Assembly: GCA_938074445.1 (NCBI GenBank)
Contig: CALJEK010000005.1
Coordinates: 1 to 64,000 of the forward strand
Direction of reading: 5' to 3'
Length of the DNA stretch: 64,000 nucleotides
Origin: Candidatus Kryptoniota bacterium
GTDB lineage: Bacteria > Bacteroidota > Ignavibacteria > Kryptoniales > Kryptoniaceae
Shown: positions 44,501-53,082 of the stretch, one piece after another
Position numbering within the stretch: the stretch's first letter is position 1
Layout of the letters: every line of letters starts with the position of its first letter
Notes under the pieces: model-generated
Told to the model about the DNA's origin: nothing
Databases searched by the model: none
Seen by the model: only the letters and a program-made list of their open reading frames with translations
Translations under genes and position numbers: made by a program

Positions 44501-44764
44501 AAAGAATGAATACCCACGAACGACTTTTGACTTTGGAACTGAAACCATCGCCGTCGTAAGCGGATAAGTGATCTGCTGCTCCACAATTTCTGGGGATTGC
44601 CCCGGATACTGTGTGTAAATTATAACCTGAACATCGCTTAAATCAGGAATTGCATCGATCGGGATCGTTTGAATTGAATAAACCCCTGCAACAATTGCAA
44701 ACAAAACGACAAGTATAACTAAAAATTTGTTATTTACCGACCATTCAATTATTCTTTGAAGCAT
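41507..44764 (-). CDS. cusA: CusA/CzcA-type heavy-metal RND efflux pump
   Basis: 1085 aa. Twelve RND helices, with the proton-relay block GGIAVAIGAMVDAAIIMIENAHK in helix 4 and IALAGLDAETGVVMLLYLD in the second half. Porter motifs such as YPGQSPEIVEQQITYPLT mark the HME family; the partner proteins favour Cu(I)/Ag(I). An unusual Met/Ser-rich insertion (MPMGESSEMDMVGSANMG, encoded near 43869-44025) interrupts the first porter region just before GTPIYLGDIATV. It is the third gene of the cus operon, 9 nt after cusB. Confidence 0.93.
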   Translation of the reverse strand: MLQRIIEWSVNNKFLVILVVLFAIVAGVYSIQTIPIDAIPDLSDVQVIIYTQYPGQSPEIVEQQITYPLTTAMVSVPKSKVVRGYSFFGFSLVYVIFEDGTDLYWARSRVLEYLNYAINKLPKGVVPALGPDATGVGWVYMYALVSYKRDLSELRSIQDWYLRYALTSVEGVSEVASIGGYVKNYRVTIDPNKLLAYNIPLSQVERAIKRSNSDVGGEVIEMGEMEYMIRGLGYIRTIEDIKRIPVGVSRSSQGTSKATVQMPMGESSEMDMVGSANMGSELTSSGGESTQNRIFGGGTPIYLGDIATVSIEPMMRRGLAELNGEGEVVGGIVVMRHGENALKVIDGVKRKLEELKSGLPEDVKIITVYDRSELIKRSIATLREKLIEESIIVALVCLLFLFHLTSGLVAIFTLPTAILISFIVMKIQGINANIMSLGGIAVAIGAMVDAAIIMIENAHKHLEYDSGKKDHWKIILDASKEVGPSLFYSLLVITVSFLPVFALEAQEGRLFKPLAYTKTYSMAAAALLSITIVPILMGYFIKGKIPPEEKNPLNRFLMKIYHPILNFSLKFKWFVIVAAALILALTYIPFSKIGSEFMPPLWEGDLLYMPTTLPGISITKAREILQQTDKIIKQFPEVRHVFGKIGRAETATDPAGLDMIETTIMLKPEEEWRPGMTPEKLIKEMDKALQIPGLSNSWTMPIKTRVDMLSTGIRTPVGVKVAGPDLKTLEEIGKQIEAVIRKVPGTVSAYSERILGGNYVDFKIKREEAARYGLTVGDVQDIIMTAIGGMEVTTTVEGLERYPVSIRYPRELRDNIENLKRVLVPTPTGAQVPLGHLADIEIKKGPMVIRSEDTRPNVWIYVDFQDYDVGTYVRMAQQAVKENIKLPPGYTIAWSGQFEYMERAKQKLYYIIPATLLIIFVIIYLNTKSVTKVIIVFLAVPFSLVGAIWLLYILGYNMSVAVWVGIIALAGLDAETGVVMLLYLDLAYEEWKKKGMLRTIGDLKEAIYHGAVKRLRPKAMTVSAIIAGLLPIMWSHGTGADVMKRIAAPMVGGVVTSFILELIVYPAIYLIWRSWNLRKEIKEEA

Positions 44765-44773
44765 TGTGAAAAC

Positions 44774-46327
44774 TTAGTTTAATTTTAAATATTTTTGCGG
44801 GTTCCTTTTAAACTTCTCCATATCAGATTTCATGCAAAAATAATATCGTTTCCCCTCATAAACGTATGAAAGCTCTTCGTCAGGCTCTATCTCCATACCA
44901 CAAACAGGGTCGATAACTTTGCCCATTACTTTAGATTTTGTCTCTTTCTCTTGATGTTTATGAGATTCGGGCTTTGACTTTTTCACTTGCTCCTTTAATT
45001 TTTCCTCTTCTTCATGCTTATGTTCTTCCAACTTTTCAGGCTTGCTTTCCTCTGGAAGCATGCTCCCATGCTGGTGCGTCAATCCAGCAAGCGCAGATTT
45101 GAGATTGCTTTCTGAGTCTATAAGAAAGTGTGATGATGTAACTATGTTCTGATTTTCATGTAAACCTTCAAGCACTTGATAATAACCATCGGCGAGAACG
45201 CCAAGCTTGACTTCAACCGATTTAAATCTTCCTCCACCAAGTGCAACAACCACAATATCACGCTTTCCTGTTCTTATCACCGATTGTTCAGGGACTACAA
45301 GAGCATCTATGGCAACCTTAGATTTGATATTAACATTCACATACATATCGGGCTTAAGCAGATACCCGGGATTTTCAAATTCAAGTCGTATCTTTACTGT
45401 TCTTGTTTCAGGTTGAAGGAAGGGATAAATATAGACGACTTTTCCCTTTAAAGTTTTTCCCGGAATATAAGAAAGCTCAACCTCGGCTTCTTCTCCAACT
45501 CTCACCCAAGGTAATTCATATTCATACACATCAGCGTAAACCCAAATAGTCGACAAATTTACGATTCTCATCAAATTCATACCCTGCGCCACCTTTGTTC
45601 CAAGAAAAATATTTTTCTCAAGAACAACCCCATCAACTGGAGAATAAAAGATTAATGTTTTTCTGACCCGTTTTGTGCTTTCAAGCTCTTTTATCTGCTC
45701 CTCAGTCACATCCCAATAAAGGAGTCGTTTACGAGCACTTTCTACAAGTTGATTTGCACCCTCAATTATATACGGGTCCTTGCTACCAGAAACATTTTCT
45801 CTATAATTTATCGCTTGAAGATACTCCTCCTGCGCGGTGACAAGTTCAGGGCTATAGACTTCAAACAACGGTTCACCCTTGCGAACAAATTTACCTGTAT
45901 AATCAACATAAAGTTTTTCTATCCACCCAGAAATTTTAGTTGTGAGAACTACAATTTTTGTCTCATCATAGTCAACCCTTCCAACAGTCCTTATCGTTTT
46001 GGTTAATTTCATTCTTTTTACAGGTTCAATTCTAACCCCTATGTTTTGAACTATTGTCGGGTCAATCCTAATAACCCCGGGTTCAGTTTCTTCTTCACCT
46101 TCATAAACGGGAACAAGGTCCATCCCGCAATCGGGGGCTTTTCCTGGCTTATCGCTTGTAATCCACGGATGCATCGGATCTTTGTAGTAAAGAATCTTTC
46201 GCTCCGACTTCATATCACCTTTAGGGTTTTCGCTACGAGAAAAATCAAACCATCTCGCGAGAAAATACCCAATTAAGATAGAAATAACTGCGACGGCAAC
46301 GATCGTTAAAATATGTCTTATGTTCAT
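44774..46327 (-). CDS. cusB: CusB-type periplasmic adaptor with metal-binding and YHS domains
   Basis: 517 aa. N-terminal anchor helix (7-25), then a heavy-metal-binding domain YYKDPMHPW...DCGMDLVPVYEGE (about 47-76), a membrane-fusion core with biotinyl-lipoyl and barrel parts (about 100-410), a His/Glu/Lys-rich linker (HQHGSML..., HKHEEEE, SHKHQE), and a C-terminal YHS domain (DPVCGMEIEPDE... YYFCMKSDMEKF). It bridges the pump and the TolC-like channel and probably hands Cu/Ag to CusA. The added YHS domain is a fusion not found in E. coli CusB. Confidence 0.92.
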   Translation of the reverse strand: MNIRHILTIVAVAVISILIGYFLARWFDFSRSENPKGDMKSERKILYYKDPMHPWITSDKPGKAPDCGMDLVPVYEGEEETEPGVIRIDPTIVQNIGVRIEPVKRMKLTKTIRTVGRVDYDETKIVVLTTKISGWIEKLYVDYTGKFVRKGEPLFEVYSPELVTAQEEYLQAINYRENVSGSKDPYIIEGANQLVESARKRLLYWDVTEEQIKELESTKRVRKTLIFYSPVDGVVLEKNIFLGTKVAQGMNLMRIVNLSTIWVYADVYEYELPWVRVGEEAEVELSYIPGKTLKGKVVYIYPFLQPETRTVKIRLEFENPGYLLKPDMYVNVNIKSKVAIDALVVPEQSVIRTGKRDIVVVALGGGRFKSVEVKLGVLADGYYQVLEGLHENQNIVTSSHFLIDSESNLKSALAGLTHQHGSMLPEESKPEKLEEHKHEEEEKLKEQVKKSKPESHKHQEKETKSKVMGKVIDPVCGMEIEPDEELSYVYEGKRYYFCMKSDMEKFKRNPQKYLKLN

Positions 46328-46357
46328 CTTCTTCTGCTTTGTTTGTTTTAAATTCTT

Positions 46358-47596
46358 TTAAAATAGCCTCGTTCCAGCTATCATCTCAAGCTCGGCAAGT
46401 TTCGAATGATAATCCGAAAATGTTTTTTCATATTGGATTTGATAACTGTAAAGCGACATAAAGTTATCAACAAGGGTCATAAAATCAATTTTCCCAACTT
46501 GATATCCAACAAGCCCAATGTTTAAATTTTGCATAGCCTGAGGTATCAGACCATTTTTGTAAAGGTCAATCAATCTAACATCTTTTTCAATTTTGTTAAG
46601 TGTTTCCCGAATCACTTTTGAAATTTCATTTTTCATCGCAAGATATTTTGCTTCGGATTGTGATATGGAAATTTCTGCTTCTTGAATTTTTAAGTTTTGC
46701 TTCCGCCAGAAAAATATAGGGAGATTCATCCCGACCGAGAAACTTAACATATCAAACGCCTTCATTCCAGATGGATCAATCGCTGAACGCACCCCATAAG
46801 AAAATTTAATCTCAAAATCAGGTATCAATTCCTTCCTTGCTAATTGGCTCATAACTTTATCCTTCTCAATCATTTTCCCCATAGCAACTAACATAGGGTT
46901 ATTCTCTAAAGCAATCTTTTCAATTTCATCAAAGTCCTTTGTAAATTCGACAAACTGCATCTCATCAGGCACATAAACCGAATCCATTGGCTTTCTATAA
47001 AGCAGGGCATTAAAGCGCGCTATTACATCTTTTCTTTCCGTCTCCATTTTTATAAGTTCATCTCTCATCTTTGATAGTTCAACCTGCGCCTTTAAAACAT
47101 CCTGTTGAATTCCTTGCCCTGTTGCAAATCTTGTTGATGCTATCTTTACAAAATCTTTCAAAAGGTCAATACTTCTTTTCGTTATCTCAATCGCCCTTGT
47201 CATATAGTAGATTTCAAAATAAAGCATCTTAACACTTGCGATAACCTCAAGTCGCTTTGATTCGTAAATTTCTTTCGCTATCTCATAATCTTTCTCCGCC
47301 ATCCTTCCCATCAGAGAATATTTCTCCGGATACATCAGCATTTGCGAAATCCCGACCTCTTTCATCGTCATCATATCTGACCTGAAGTTCAGGTTTGTAG
47401 GTAAATTTATTACTCCAATCATTAAAATTGGATCGGACGGAGTGCTTACTTGTTTAATTCTTTTAGCTATCGCTTCAATTTGAAGTTTATATGCTTTTAA
47501 CTCCTGATTGTTTTCCAGAGCGATCTTAACATAATCCTCAAGAGTTTGAGAAATGGCGATGTTAACGAACAAACACAGCAAGATTAAAACTTTCAT
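46358..47596 (-). CDS. TolC-family outer-membrane efflux channel (CusC-like)
   Basis: 412 aa. The signal peptide (1-16) is followed by two outer-membrane-efflux repeats with long helices (QTLEDYVKIALENNQELKAYKL at the start, then YEIAKEIYESKRLEVIASVKM). It is slightly short but complete. It is the first gene of the tripartite operon, 30 nt before cusB. Upstream at 47643-47681 lie a shared 12-base element and an inverted repeat. Confidence 0.9.
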   Translation of the reverse strand: MKVLILLCLFVNIAISQTLEDYVKIALENNQELKAYKLQIEAIAKRIKQVSTPSDPILMIGVINLPTNLNFRSDMMTMKEVGISQMLMYPEKYSLMGRMAEKDYEIAKEIYESKRLEVIASVKMLYFEIYYMTRAIEITKRSIDLLKDFVKIASTRFATGQGIQQDVLKAQVELSKMRDELIKMETERKDVIARFNALLYRKPMDSVYVPDEMQFVEFTKDFDEIEKIALENNPMLVAMGKMIEKDKVMSQLARKELIPDFEIKFSYGVRSAIDPSGMKAFDMLSFSVGMNLPIFFWRKQNLKIQEAEISISQSEAKYLAMKNEISKVIRETLNKIEKDVRLIDLYKNGLIPQAMQNLNIGLVGYQVGKIDFMTLVDNFMSLYSYQIQYEKTFSDYHSKLAELEMIAGTRLF

Positions 47597-47642
47597 AGTT
47601 CTAAAATTTTTTATTTTTCAAATTTTTACCACGAATTGTTTA

Positions 47643-47681
47643 AAACTGCCACAAAAAGACAAAACACGAGCCGTTGTCTTT
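47643..47681. promoter_or_regulatory. Shared element and inverted repeat upstream of the cus operon
   Basis: AAACTGCCACAA (47643-47654) matches 11 of 12 bases of AAACTACCACAA at 48148-48159 upstream of the next gene. Adjacent is the perfect 8-bp inverted repeat AAAGACAA/TTGTCTTT (47655-47662, 47674-47681) with an 11-base loop, overlapping the palindrome TTTGATCAAA (47679-47688). The hairpin could be a weak terminator for the 128-aa gene or an operator. Confidence 0.45.
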
Positions 47682-47740
47682 GATCAAAAACTAACCCACT
47701 TTGAGAATCTATTTCATTAGAGAAATGGGAACAGAAACGA

Positions 47741-48127
47741 TCAAATTAAAAGGGAAGAGTTCAAAATCGGGAGGTCGAGTTTTGGTGGTGAAATGGGGTG
47801 AAAATTAAAAGTTGGCAACGCAATAAGATTTGGAGGAACAGTTTCTTCAGTTTTTAGATTTACTTGAATTGAAATTAGTTTTAAAGCATCGTTTTTAAAA
47901 CTCACGAAATCTTGAACTTTTTCTTTCTCAAGCTTCTTCTCAGAACAGCACGGCATTCTCTCTTGCGATATCGAAGCAAAATCATCTTCTTTAACTTCGC
48001 ATACACAGGAATCAAATGCATCATCCCCCGGCATTTTCATTTGACACATTGATATGACATTTGAAAATTGAACGGTTCCCATCAAAAATACAACCAAAAT
48101 CAATATGTGCAAAAGGTTCTTAATCAT
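47741..48127 (-). CDS. Small secreted Cys-rich protein linked to copper efflux genes
   Basis: 128 aa. An N-terminal hydrophobic segment (about 5-24) reads as a signal peptide or anchor, then MCQMKM, CVCEV and MPCCSEKK supply five cysteines and several Met. The tail is Pro-rich (FHPISPPKLDLPI). The layout resembles the small HYC_CC_PP-type proteins found next to Cus systems in Bacteroidota, though the HYC motif itself is replaced. Metal capture in the periplasm is a reasonable inference. It precedes the tolC-cusB-cusA operon by about 145 nt. Confidence 0.6.
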   Translation of the reverse strand: MIKNLLHILILVVFLMGTVQFSNVISMCQMKMPGDDAFDSCVCEVKEDDFASISQERMPCCSEKKLEKEKVQDFVSFKNDALKLISIQVNLKTEETVPPNLIALPTFNFHPISPPKLDLPILNSSLLI

Positions 48128-48157
48128 AGCAAAAATTCAAATTTTTCAAACTACCAC

Positions 48158-48186
48158 AAGTTAAAACAAAATTTTAACTCTTGCAA
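48158..48186 (-). promoter_or_regulatory. Candidate promoter with embedded inverted repeat (copper locus)
   Basis: Minus strand TTGCAA (48181-48186), 17-base spacer, TAACTT (48158-48163). A 7-bp inverted repeat GTTAAAA/TTTTAAC (48160-48166, 48172-48178) sits between the boxes, the usual place for MerR-type or repressor operators, and AAACTACCACAA (48148-48159) overlaps the start point. Confidence 0.45.
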
Positions 48187-48194
48187 GTTCCAAA

Positions 48195-48998
48195 TCAATA
48201 AGATTCACTTTCACTGGGGAATTTGCCAGCTTTCACATCGGAAATATAATTTTTAAATGCATCCTTTATAATTTTTGAAAGTTCAGCGTATCTTCTCACA
48301 AACTTCGGCTTAAATTCTTCAAACAACCCAAGCATATCATAAACCACGAGGACTTGACCATCACAATGTGGACCTGCGCCAATTCCAATTGTTGGGATTG
48401 AAACCGATGAAGTAATTTTCCGTGCGAGTTCCGATGGTATTTTCTCAAGGACTATGGAAAAAGCACCTGCGGATTCAAGCGCTTTTGCATCATTTAAAAT
48501 TTTATCGGCTTCCCTTTCTTCAACCCCGCGCACATCATATCCACCAAATTTATGGATGCTTTGCGGAGTTAACCCGAGATGTCCCATAACAGGGATACCA
48601 ACGCTTGTTAATCTATAAACAACCTCCAAAATTTCACTCCCACCCTCAAGCTTAACCCCGCTTGCACACGTCTCTTTTAAAACCCTCCCGCAATTTCTAA
48701 CCGCTTCCTCAATGCTAACCTGATAAGAAAGAAAAGGCATATCAACTACCACCATCGCTCTCTTAACCCCTCTGCACACCGCTTTGGCGTGATAGATCAT
48801 ATTCTCAAGAGTGACTGGCAAAGTTGTCTCATGACCCTGAAAAACATTTCCAAGAGAATCGCCAACCAAAATAATGTCAATCCCCGATTCGTCAAGCAAT
48901 TTAGCAATTAAAAAATCATAGGCTGTCAACATAGCAATTTTTTCGCCCCGATTCTTCATATCAAGCAAAGTCTTCGTCGTCACCTTCTTCGCACTCAT
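48195..48998 (-). CDS. panB: 3-methyl-2-oxobutanoate hydroxymethyltransferase
   Basis: 267 aa TIM barrel. [42 protein letters not shown] and [16 protein letters not shown] are PanB signatures. It makes ketopantoate for pantothenate/CoA synthesis. It overlaps lipM by 4 nt, so it is the tail of the envelope operon; panC/panD are not nearby. Confidence 0.95.
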   Translation of the reverse strand: MSAKKVTTKTLLDMKNRGEKIAMLTAYDFLIAKLLDESGIDIILVGDSLGNVFQGHETTLPVTLENMIYHAKAVCRGVKRAMVVVDMPFLSYQVSIEEAVRNCGRVLKETCASGVKLEGGSEILEVVYRLTSVGIPVMGHLGLTPQSIHKFGGYDVRGVEEREADKILNDAKALESAGAFSIVLEKIPSELARKITSSVSIPTIGIGAGPHCDGQVLVVYDMLGLFEEFKPKFVRRYAELSKIIKDAFKNYISDVKAGKFPSESESY

Positions 48999-49762
48999 AA
49001 AATCATCTCTAATAACTTTGTTTCACTTATTTCCTCGAAACTTATACCGTACTCAATTTTAAATCCTCTTTTCAGAGAATCCGCGACCTCCTCAAAGCTT
49101 ACACTGCGCCCGAGAATTTCATTTAAACAGATTGTCTTTTTTTCAATTTCCGATTTCATCTTCTCGATCAAATCAGGCGAATCAGTTTTTAAGAATTCTG
49201 GCAACTTCTTATGAAATTCCCCAATCAAAATTGAACCATGCTGAAGGACGACATCCCCATATCTTCTCTGCGCACTCCCAACGACTTTTCTACCCGCGAA
49301 ATGTATCTCATACTTTGCCGAAGTAGCAAAGCATGGAATAGAGCTAAATTGTTTGTAAATCTTTGAAAAATTAGGTTGCGACTTCTCAAACTCAAACTTC
49401 GCGCCGAGCAAACTTAAACCCCTTGCTATTCCTCGACTTAACAAATCATAAACTTCAAGAACGGTTTTCCCCGTCGCATCCACAACTATTGAATATGTTA
49501 ACTCCTCGGAATGAAATACAGCTCTACCACCCGTAGGTCTTCTGACAAAACCAAACCCCGCCTCTTTTATCTTCTCAAGGTCAAAAACAGACTCATCCTG
49601 ATTATATCCAATCGAAATTGTATAAGGTTTCCAACCATAAACCCTCAGCACAGGACCTATTTTGCCTTTACTAAAAAGATAAACCAAACCTCTGTCAAAG
49701 TTCATATTAAATTCACCATCGCGAAATCCCGTGTTCAAAAATAGCCATTTTCTACTTATCAT
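48995..49762 (-). CDS. lipM: Lipoate-protein ligase-fold octanoyltransferase (LipM-like)
   Basis: 255 aa. [20 protein letters not shown] (about 74-93) and [22 protein letters not shown] (about 151-172) are the BPL/LPL-family blocks. The Cys in [12 protein letters not shown] matches the catalytic Cys of LipM octanoyltransferases, which move octanoyl from ACP to lipoyl domains. LipM is therefore a better call than LplA, but only activity tests could separate them. It overlaps lpxA by 11 nt. Confidence 0.82.
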   Translation of the reverse strand: MISRKWLFLNTGFRDGEFNMNFDRGLVYLFSKGKIGPVLRVYGWKPYTISIGYNQDESVFDLEKIKEAGFGFVRRPTGGRAVFHSEELTYSIVVDATGKTVLEVYDLLSRGIARGLSLLGAKFEFEKSQPNFSKIYKQFSSIPCFATSAKYEIHFAGRKVVGSAQRRYGDVVLQHGSILIGEFHKKLPEFLKTDSPDLIEKMKSEIEKKTICLNEILGRSVSFEEVADSLKRGFKIEYGISFEEISETKLLEMIL

Positions 49763-50546
49763 ACGGACCTCTAATTATTCCTCGCTGACTTGATTCAATG
49801 AAGTTGATTATGTTTCTTACCTCAGGAATTAATAAACTTTCTTCTTCTTTCAATTTTTTCAATGCCTGCGAGACATTCAAATTTGCTTGATAAATTATCC
49901 TGTAAGCCTGCTCAATCTTTGCGATTGTTTCGGCTGGAAAATTTCTCCTTTTTAAACCAACAATATTCAAGCCTTCAAATTGCAACGGTTCTCTCGCAGC
50001 CATTATATACGGAGGGACATCTTTTGGAACACGCCATCCTCCACCAACAATCGAATGTTGCCCAATCCGAACAAATTGATGCACAGGAACAAGCCCCCCA
50101 ATCACAACATAATCTTCAACCACAACATGTCCACCGAGGTTGACCGCATTTGCCATAATCACATTGTTTCCAATGACACAATCATGAGCCACATGCACAT
50201 AAGCCATAAGAAGACAGTTGCTCCCTATTACAGTTTTCCCAGAATGAGCTGTCCCTCTGTTCAGGGTGCAAAATTCACGAATCGTAGTGTTATCTCCAAT
50301 TTCAAGCGTTGTCTCTTCACCTTTAAATTTCAAATCCTGAGGAATCGAGCCAATCGAAGCTCCATGAAAAATTTTGCAATTTTTCCCTATCCTTGTCCCA
50401 TATCCGATGAAAACATTTGAACCAATGGTTGTGCCATCCCCAATTACAACATTATCTTCGATTACAGTGAAAGGACCAATTTTAACATCTTCCCCGATTT
50501 GAACATTTGGACTGACAACCGCTCGAGGGTCAATATAGGTGCTCAT
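49752..50546 (-). CDS. lpxA: Acyl-ACP--UDP-N-acetylglucosamine O-acyltransferase
   Basis: 264 aa left-handed beta-helix with hexapeptide repeats from residue ~5 (IDPRAVVSPNVQIGEDVKIG), including HVAHDCVIGNNVIMANAVNLGGHV with the catalytic His, and the helical C-terminal domain (KRRNFPAETIAKIEQAYRII). It performs the first step of lipid A synthesis. It overlaps the fused lpxC-fabZ gene by 4 nt. Confidence 0.95.
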   Translation of the reverse strand: MSTYIDPRAVVSPNVQIGEDVKIGPFTVIEDNVVIGDGTTIGSNVFIGYGTRIGKNCKIFHGASIGSIPQDLKFKGEETTLEIGDNTTIREFCTLNRGTAHSGKTVIGSNCLLMAYVHVAHDCVIGNNVIMANAVNLGGHVVVEDYVVIGGLVPVHQFVRIGQHSIVGGGWRVPKDVPPYIMAAREPLQFEGLNIVGLKRRNFPAETIAKIEQAYRIIYQANLNVSQALKKLKEEESLLIPEVRNIINFIESSQRGIIRGPYDK

Positions 50547-51979
50547 GATTCTTTCACAGAACTTTGTTCAACAGATGTTAATTCAGTTTTTGTAACTATG
50601 GCTGCCATCATCTCCGCTTCGGCTACAAGTTTTCCATCAACATAAGCTTTGCCTCGCATAGTGCAATATTTACTTCTTCTATCAACCATTTCAACCTCAA
50701 AAACGAGCGTATCACCCGGAAATACGGGCTTTCTAAATTTTGCTTCTTTTATAGCCATGAAATAGACATACTTATTATCCATGTTCTCTTCCCCATTTAA
50801 GAGCAAAATTCCTCCGGTTTGAGCCATCCCTTCAATTATTAAAACACCTGGCATTATCGGATGCCCGGGGAAGTGACCTTGAAAGAAAAATTCATTTCCA
50901 GTCACATTCTTAACACCAACTATTTTCTCGCCCATCGTGAAGTCAACTATTTTATCAACAAGAAGAAATGGATAACGATGTGGCAAAATTCTTTGAATTG
51001 CGTTTATATCAAAAACCACCCCCTCCTTCTTTTCAAACTGATATCGCCTGACGAGTTTCTTCTGTAGATAAAGTTTTCTTATCTTTTTCACAAATTCAAT
51101 ATTGCTTGCATGCCCAGGTCTTGCAGCAAGGATTTGTGCTTTCATCGGCGCCCCAACAAGCGCAAGATCCCCCAGAAGGTCAAGCAACTTATGTCTGGCT
51201 GGCTCGTTCTTAAATCTCAAAGGCTTATTATTTAAAACTCCATTGCTCCCAAGAAATACAACCTCGTTCAAGCCAAATTTCTTACTGAGTCTCTCTATCT
51301 CCTCCTGTGAAAGATTTTTGTCAACGATAACAATTGCATTGTCAAGATTCCCACCACGTATTAATCCTTGATCATAAAGCATTTCGACCTCATGTAAGAA
51401 ACAAAATGTCCTCGCTGGGGCAAACTCCGTTACAAATTCCTTCTCAAGCGAGAACAATCCAGTATGCTGACTACCAAGGGCTGGATTTTTATAGTCAATC
51501 ATTATAGTTATTCTAAAATCATCAAGCGGTAGAGCTGCGATATCAACCCCTTTGCTTTCATCCGAATACAAAATCGCTTGATCTATGATCAAATAATCCT
51601 TAGGCTCATCCTGTTTTTCAATCCCAGCCTCCAAAAGCGCATCAACAAACGGCTTTGCACTCCCATCGCCAACAGGCGGTTCAATTGAATCAAGCTCGAT
51701 TAAAATATTATCAATCTGAAGCCCTGCAACTGCCGCAAGAACATGCTCAACAGTATAAATTCTAACATCCCCAATCCCAAGTGTTGTCCCTCGACTTACA
51801 TCAACAACATACTCAATAAGCGCGGGGATCTCAGGTGCTCCGCCAAGGTCTACCCTTTTAAATCTTATACCATGATTTGGCGGAGCTGGCTTGAAAGTTA
51901 TCGTGCAATACTCCCCAGTGTGTAAACCAACACCTGATAAACTCACAGGCTTCTTTATTGTTTGCTGCTGTACTAACAT
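50543..51979 (-). CDS. lpxC-fabZ: Bifunctional LpxC deacetylase / FabZ dehydratase
   Basis: 478 aa fusion. LpxC part (about 1-300): SGVGLHTGEYCTITFKPA, TVEHVLAAVAGL with zinc His79, and HKLLDLLGDLAL with the other zinc ligands. FabZ part (about 320-460): DINAIQRILPHRYPFLLVDK and FQGHFPGHPIMPGVLI with the catalytic His. The two steps are UDP-acyl-GlcNAc deacetylation and beta-hydroxyacyl-ACP dehydration. This fusion is a known FCB-group trait. Ribosome site GGAGG. Confidence 0.97.
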   Translation of the reverse strand: MLVQQQTIKKPVSLSGVGLHTGEYCTITFKPAPPNHGIRFKRVDLGGAPEIPALIEYVVDVSRGTTLGIGDVRIYTVEHVLAAVAGLQIDNILIELDSIEPPVGDGSAKPFVDALLEAGIEKQDEPKDYLIIDQAILYSDESKGVDIAALPLDDFRITIMIDYKNPALGSQHTGLFSLEKEFVTEFAPARTFCFLHEVEMLYDQGLIRGGNLDNAIVIVDKNLSQEEIERLSKKFGLNEVVFLGSNGVLNNKPLRFKNEPARHKLLDLLGDLALVGAPMKAQILAARPGHASNIEFVKKIRKLYLQKKLVRRYQFEKKEGVVFDINAIQRILPHRYPFLLVDKIVDFTMGEKIVGVKNVTGNEFFFQGHFPGHPIMPGVLIIEGMAQTGGILLLNGEENMDNKYVYFMAIKEAKFRKPVFPGDTLVFEVEMVDRRSKYCTMRGKAYVDGKLVAEAEMMAAIVTKTELTSVEQSSVKES

Positions 51980-52038
51980 AGCCCTACCTCCAAATCTAAA
52001 TTTTTTTGTTTAACATTGATTCCAAAAGAATTCGAAAA

Positions 52039-53073
52039 TTAACCTCCCGAAATGATCTTCCCAACCTTTTCCTTCAAATCGCGAAACTCCTTTATCAACT
52101 CTGGAAGTTGCCTTATCGCTCCTTCTATCCTCAATGCAATCGAATGCTCCCGCGCTGGATAACCAAAATAAACTTTGCCCGGTTCCGTAATCGACTTCGA
52201 TACCCCGGATTGCGCTGCTATCGTCGTTCTATCTGCGATCTCAATATGCCCAACTATCCCAACTTGACCAGCAAGCACACAATTCTTCCCAATCTTCGTG
52301 CTTCCTGCAATTCCCGTCTGCGCTGCTATGACCGTGTTTTCACCAATTACAACATTATGGGCTATTTGAATTAAATTATCAAGCTTCGCACCTCGCTTTA
52401 TCACCGTCTCACCGAGAGTTGCTCTATCAATTGAACAATTTGACCCAATTTCAACATCATCTTCAATTACAACTATTCCAATCTGAGGTATTTTCTCATA
52501 CGTGCCATCAGGTCTTGGGACAAAACCAAACCCGTCACTGCCAACAACAGTTCCAGAGTGAATTATAACTCTGTTCCCAATTTTGCACCCGTGATAAATC
52601 GTCACATTGGGATAAATCAAAACATCACTCCCTATTTCAACATCATTTCCAATCACAACCCCAGGCATTATCACAGTGTTATCCCCTATCTTTGCCCTTT
52701 CCCCAACAACGACATTTGCGCCAATGCGAACATCTCTGCCAAGAATAGCACTTTTTGCGATAACCGCTGTAGGATGAATGCCTTCGGGTAAAAGTTCAAC
52801 TGGTGGATTTAATAGCTTTAAAACCTTAACAAAAGCAAAGTAAGGTTCATCAACTACGAGTAACGCGACATCTTTCCTTCTTTTACTAAAATTTTTCCCA
52901 ACTATCACCGCTGAGGCTTTCGTTGTCTCAAAAAACCTTTCATATTTCGGATTCGCAATAAATGTGATGTCACCCTCGGATGCATTTTGTATCTCTGCAA
53001 CCCTCTTCACATCTATATTTCCCTCCCCAACCAACTCGCACTCTAAAATTTTAGCGATCTCTGATAATTTCAT
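52039..53073 (-). CDS. lpxD: UDP-3-O-acylglucosamine N-acyltransferase
   Basis: 344 aa. An N-terminal LpxD uridine-binding domain (1-100) with a following hexapeptide-repeat beta-helix (TAVIAKSAILGRDVRIGANV... to HIEIADRTTIAAQSGV), containing the catalytic His block DNLIQIAHNVVIGE, and a C-terminal helix. It adds the second acyl chain in lipid A synthesis. It lies 9 nt after the second skp gene and 59 nt before lpxC-fabZ. Confidence 0.95.
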   Translation of the reverse strand: MKLSEIAKILECELVGEGNIDVKRVAEIQNASEGDITFIANPKYERFFETTKASAVIVGKNFSKRRKDVALLVVDEPYFAFVKVLKLLNPPVELLPEGIHPTAVIAKSAILGRDVRIGANVVVGERAKIGDNTVIMPGVVIGNDVEIGSDVLIYPNVTIYHGCKIGNRVIIHSGTVVGSDGFGFVPRPDGTYEKIPQIGIVVIEDDVEIGSNCSIDRATLGETVIKRGAKLDNLIQIAHNVVIGENTVIAAQTGIAGSTKIGKNCVLAGQVGIVGHIEIADRTTIAAQSGVSKSITEPGKVYFGYPAREHSIALRIEGAIRQLPELIKEFRDLKEKVGKIISGG

Positions 53074-53082
53074 AAACTAAAG

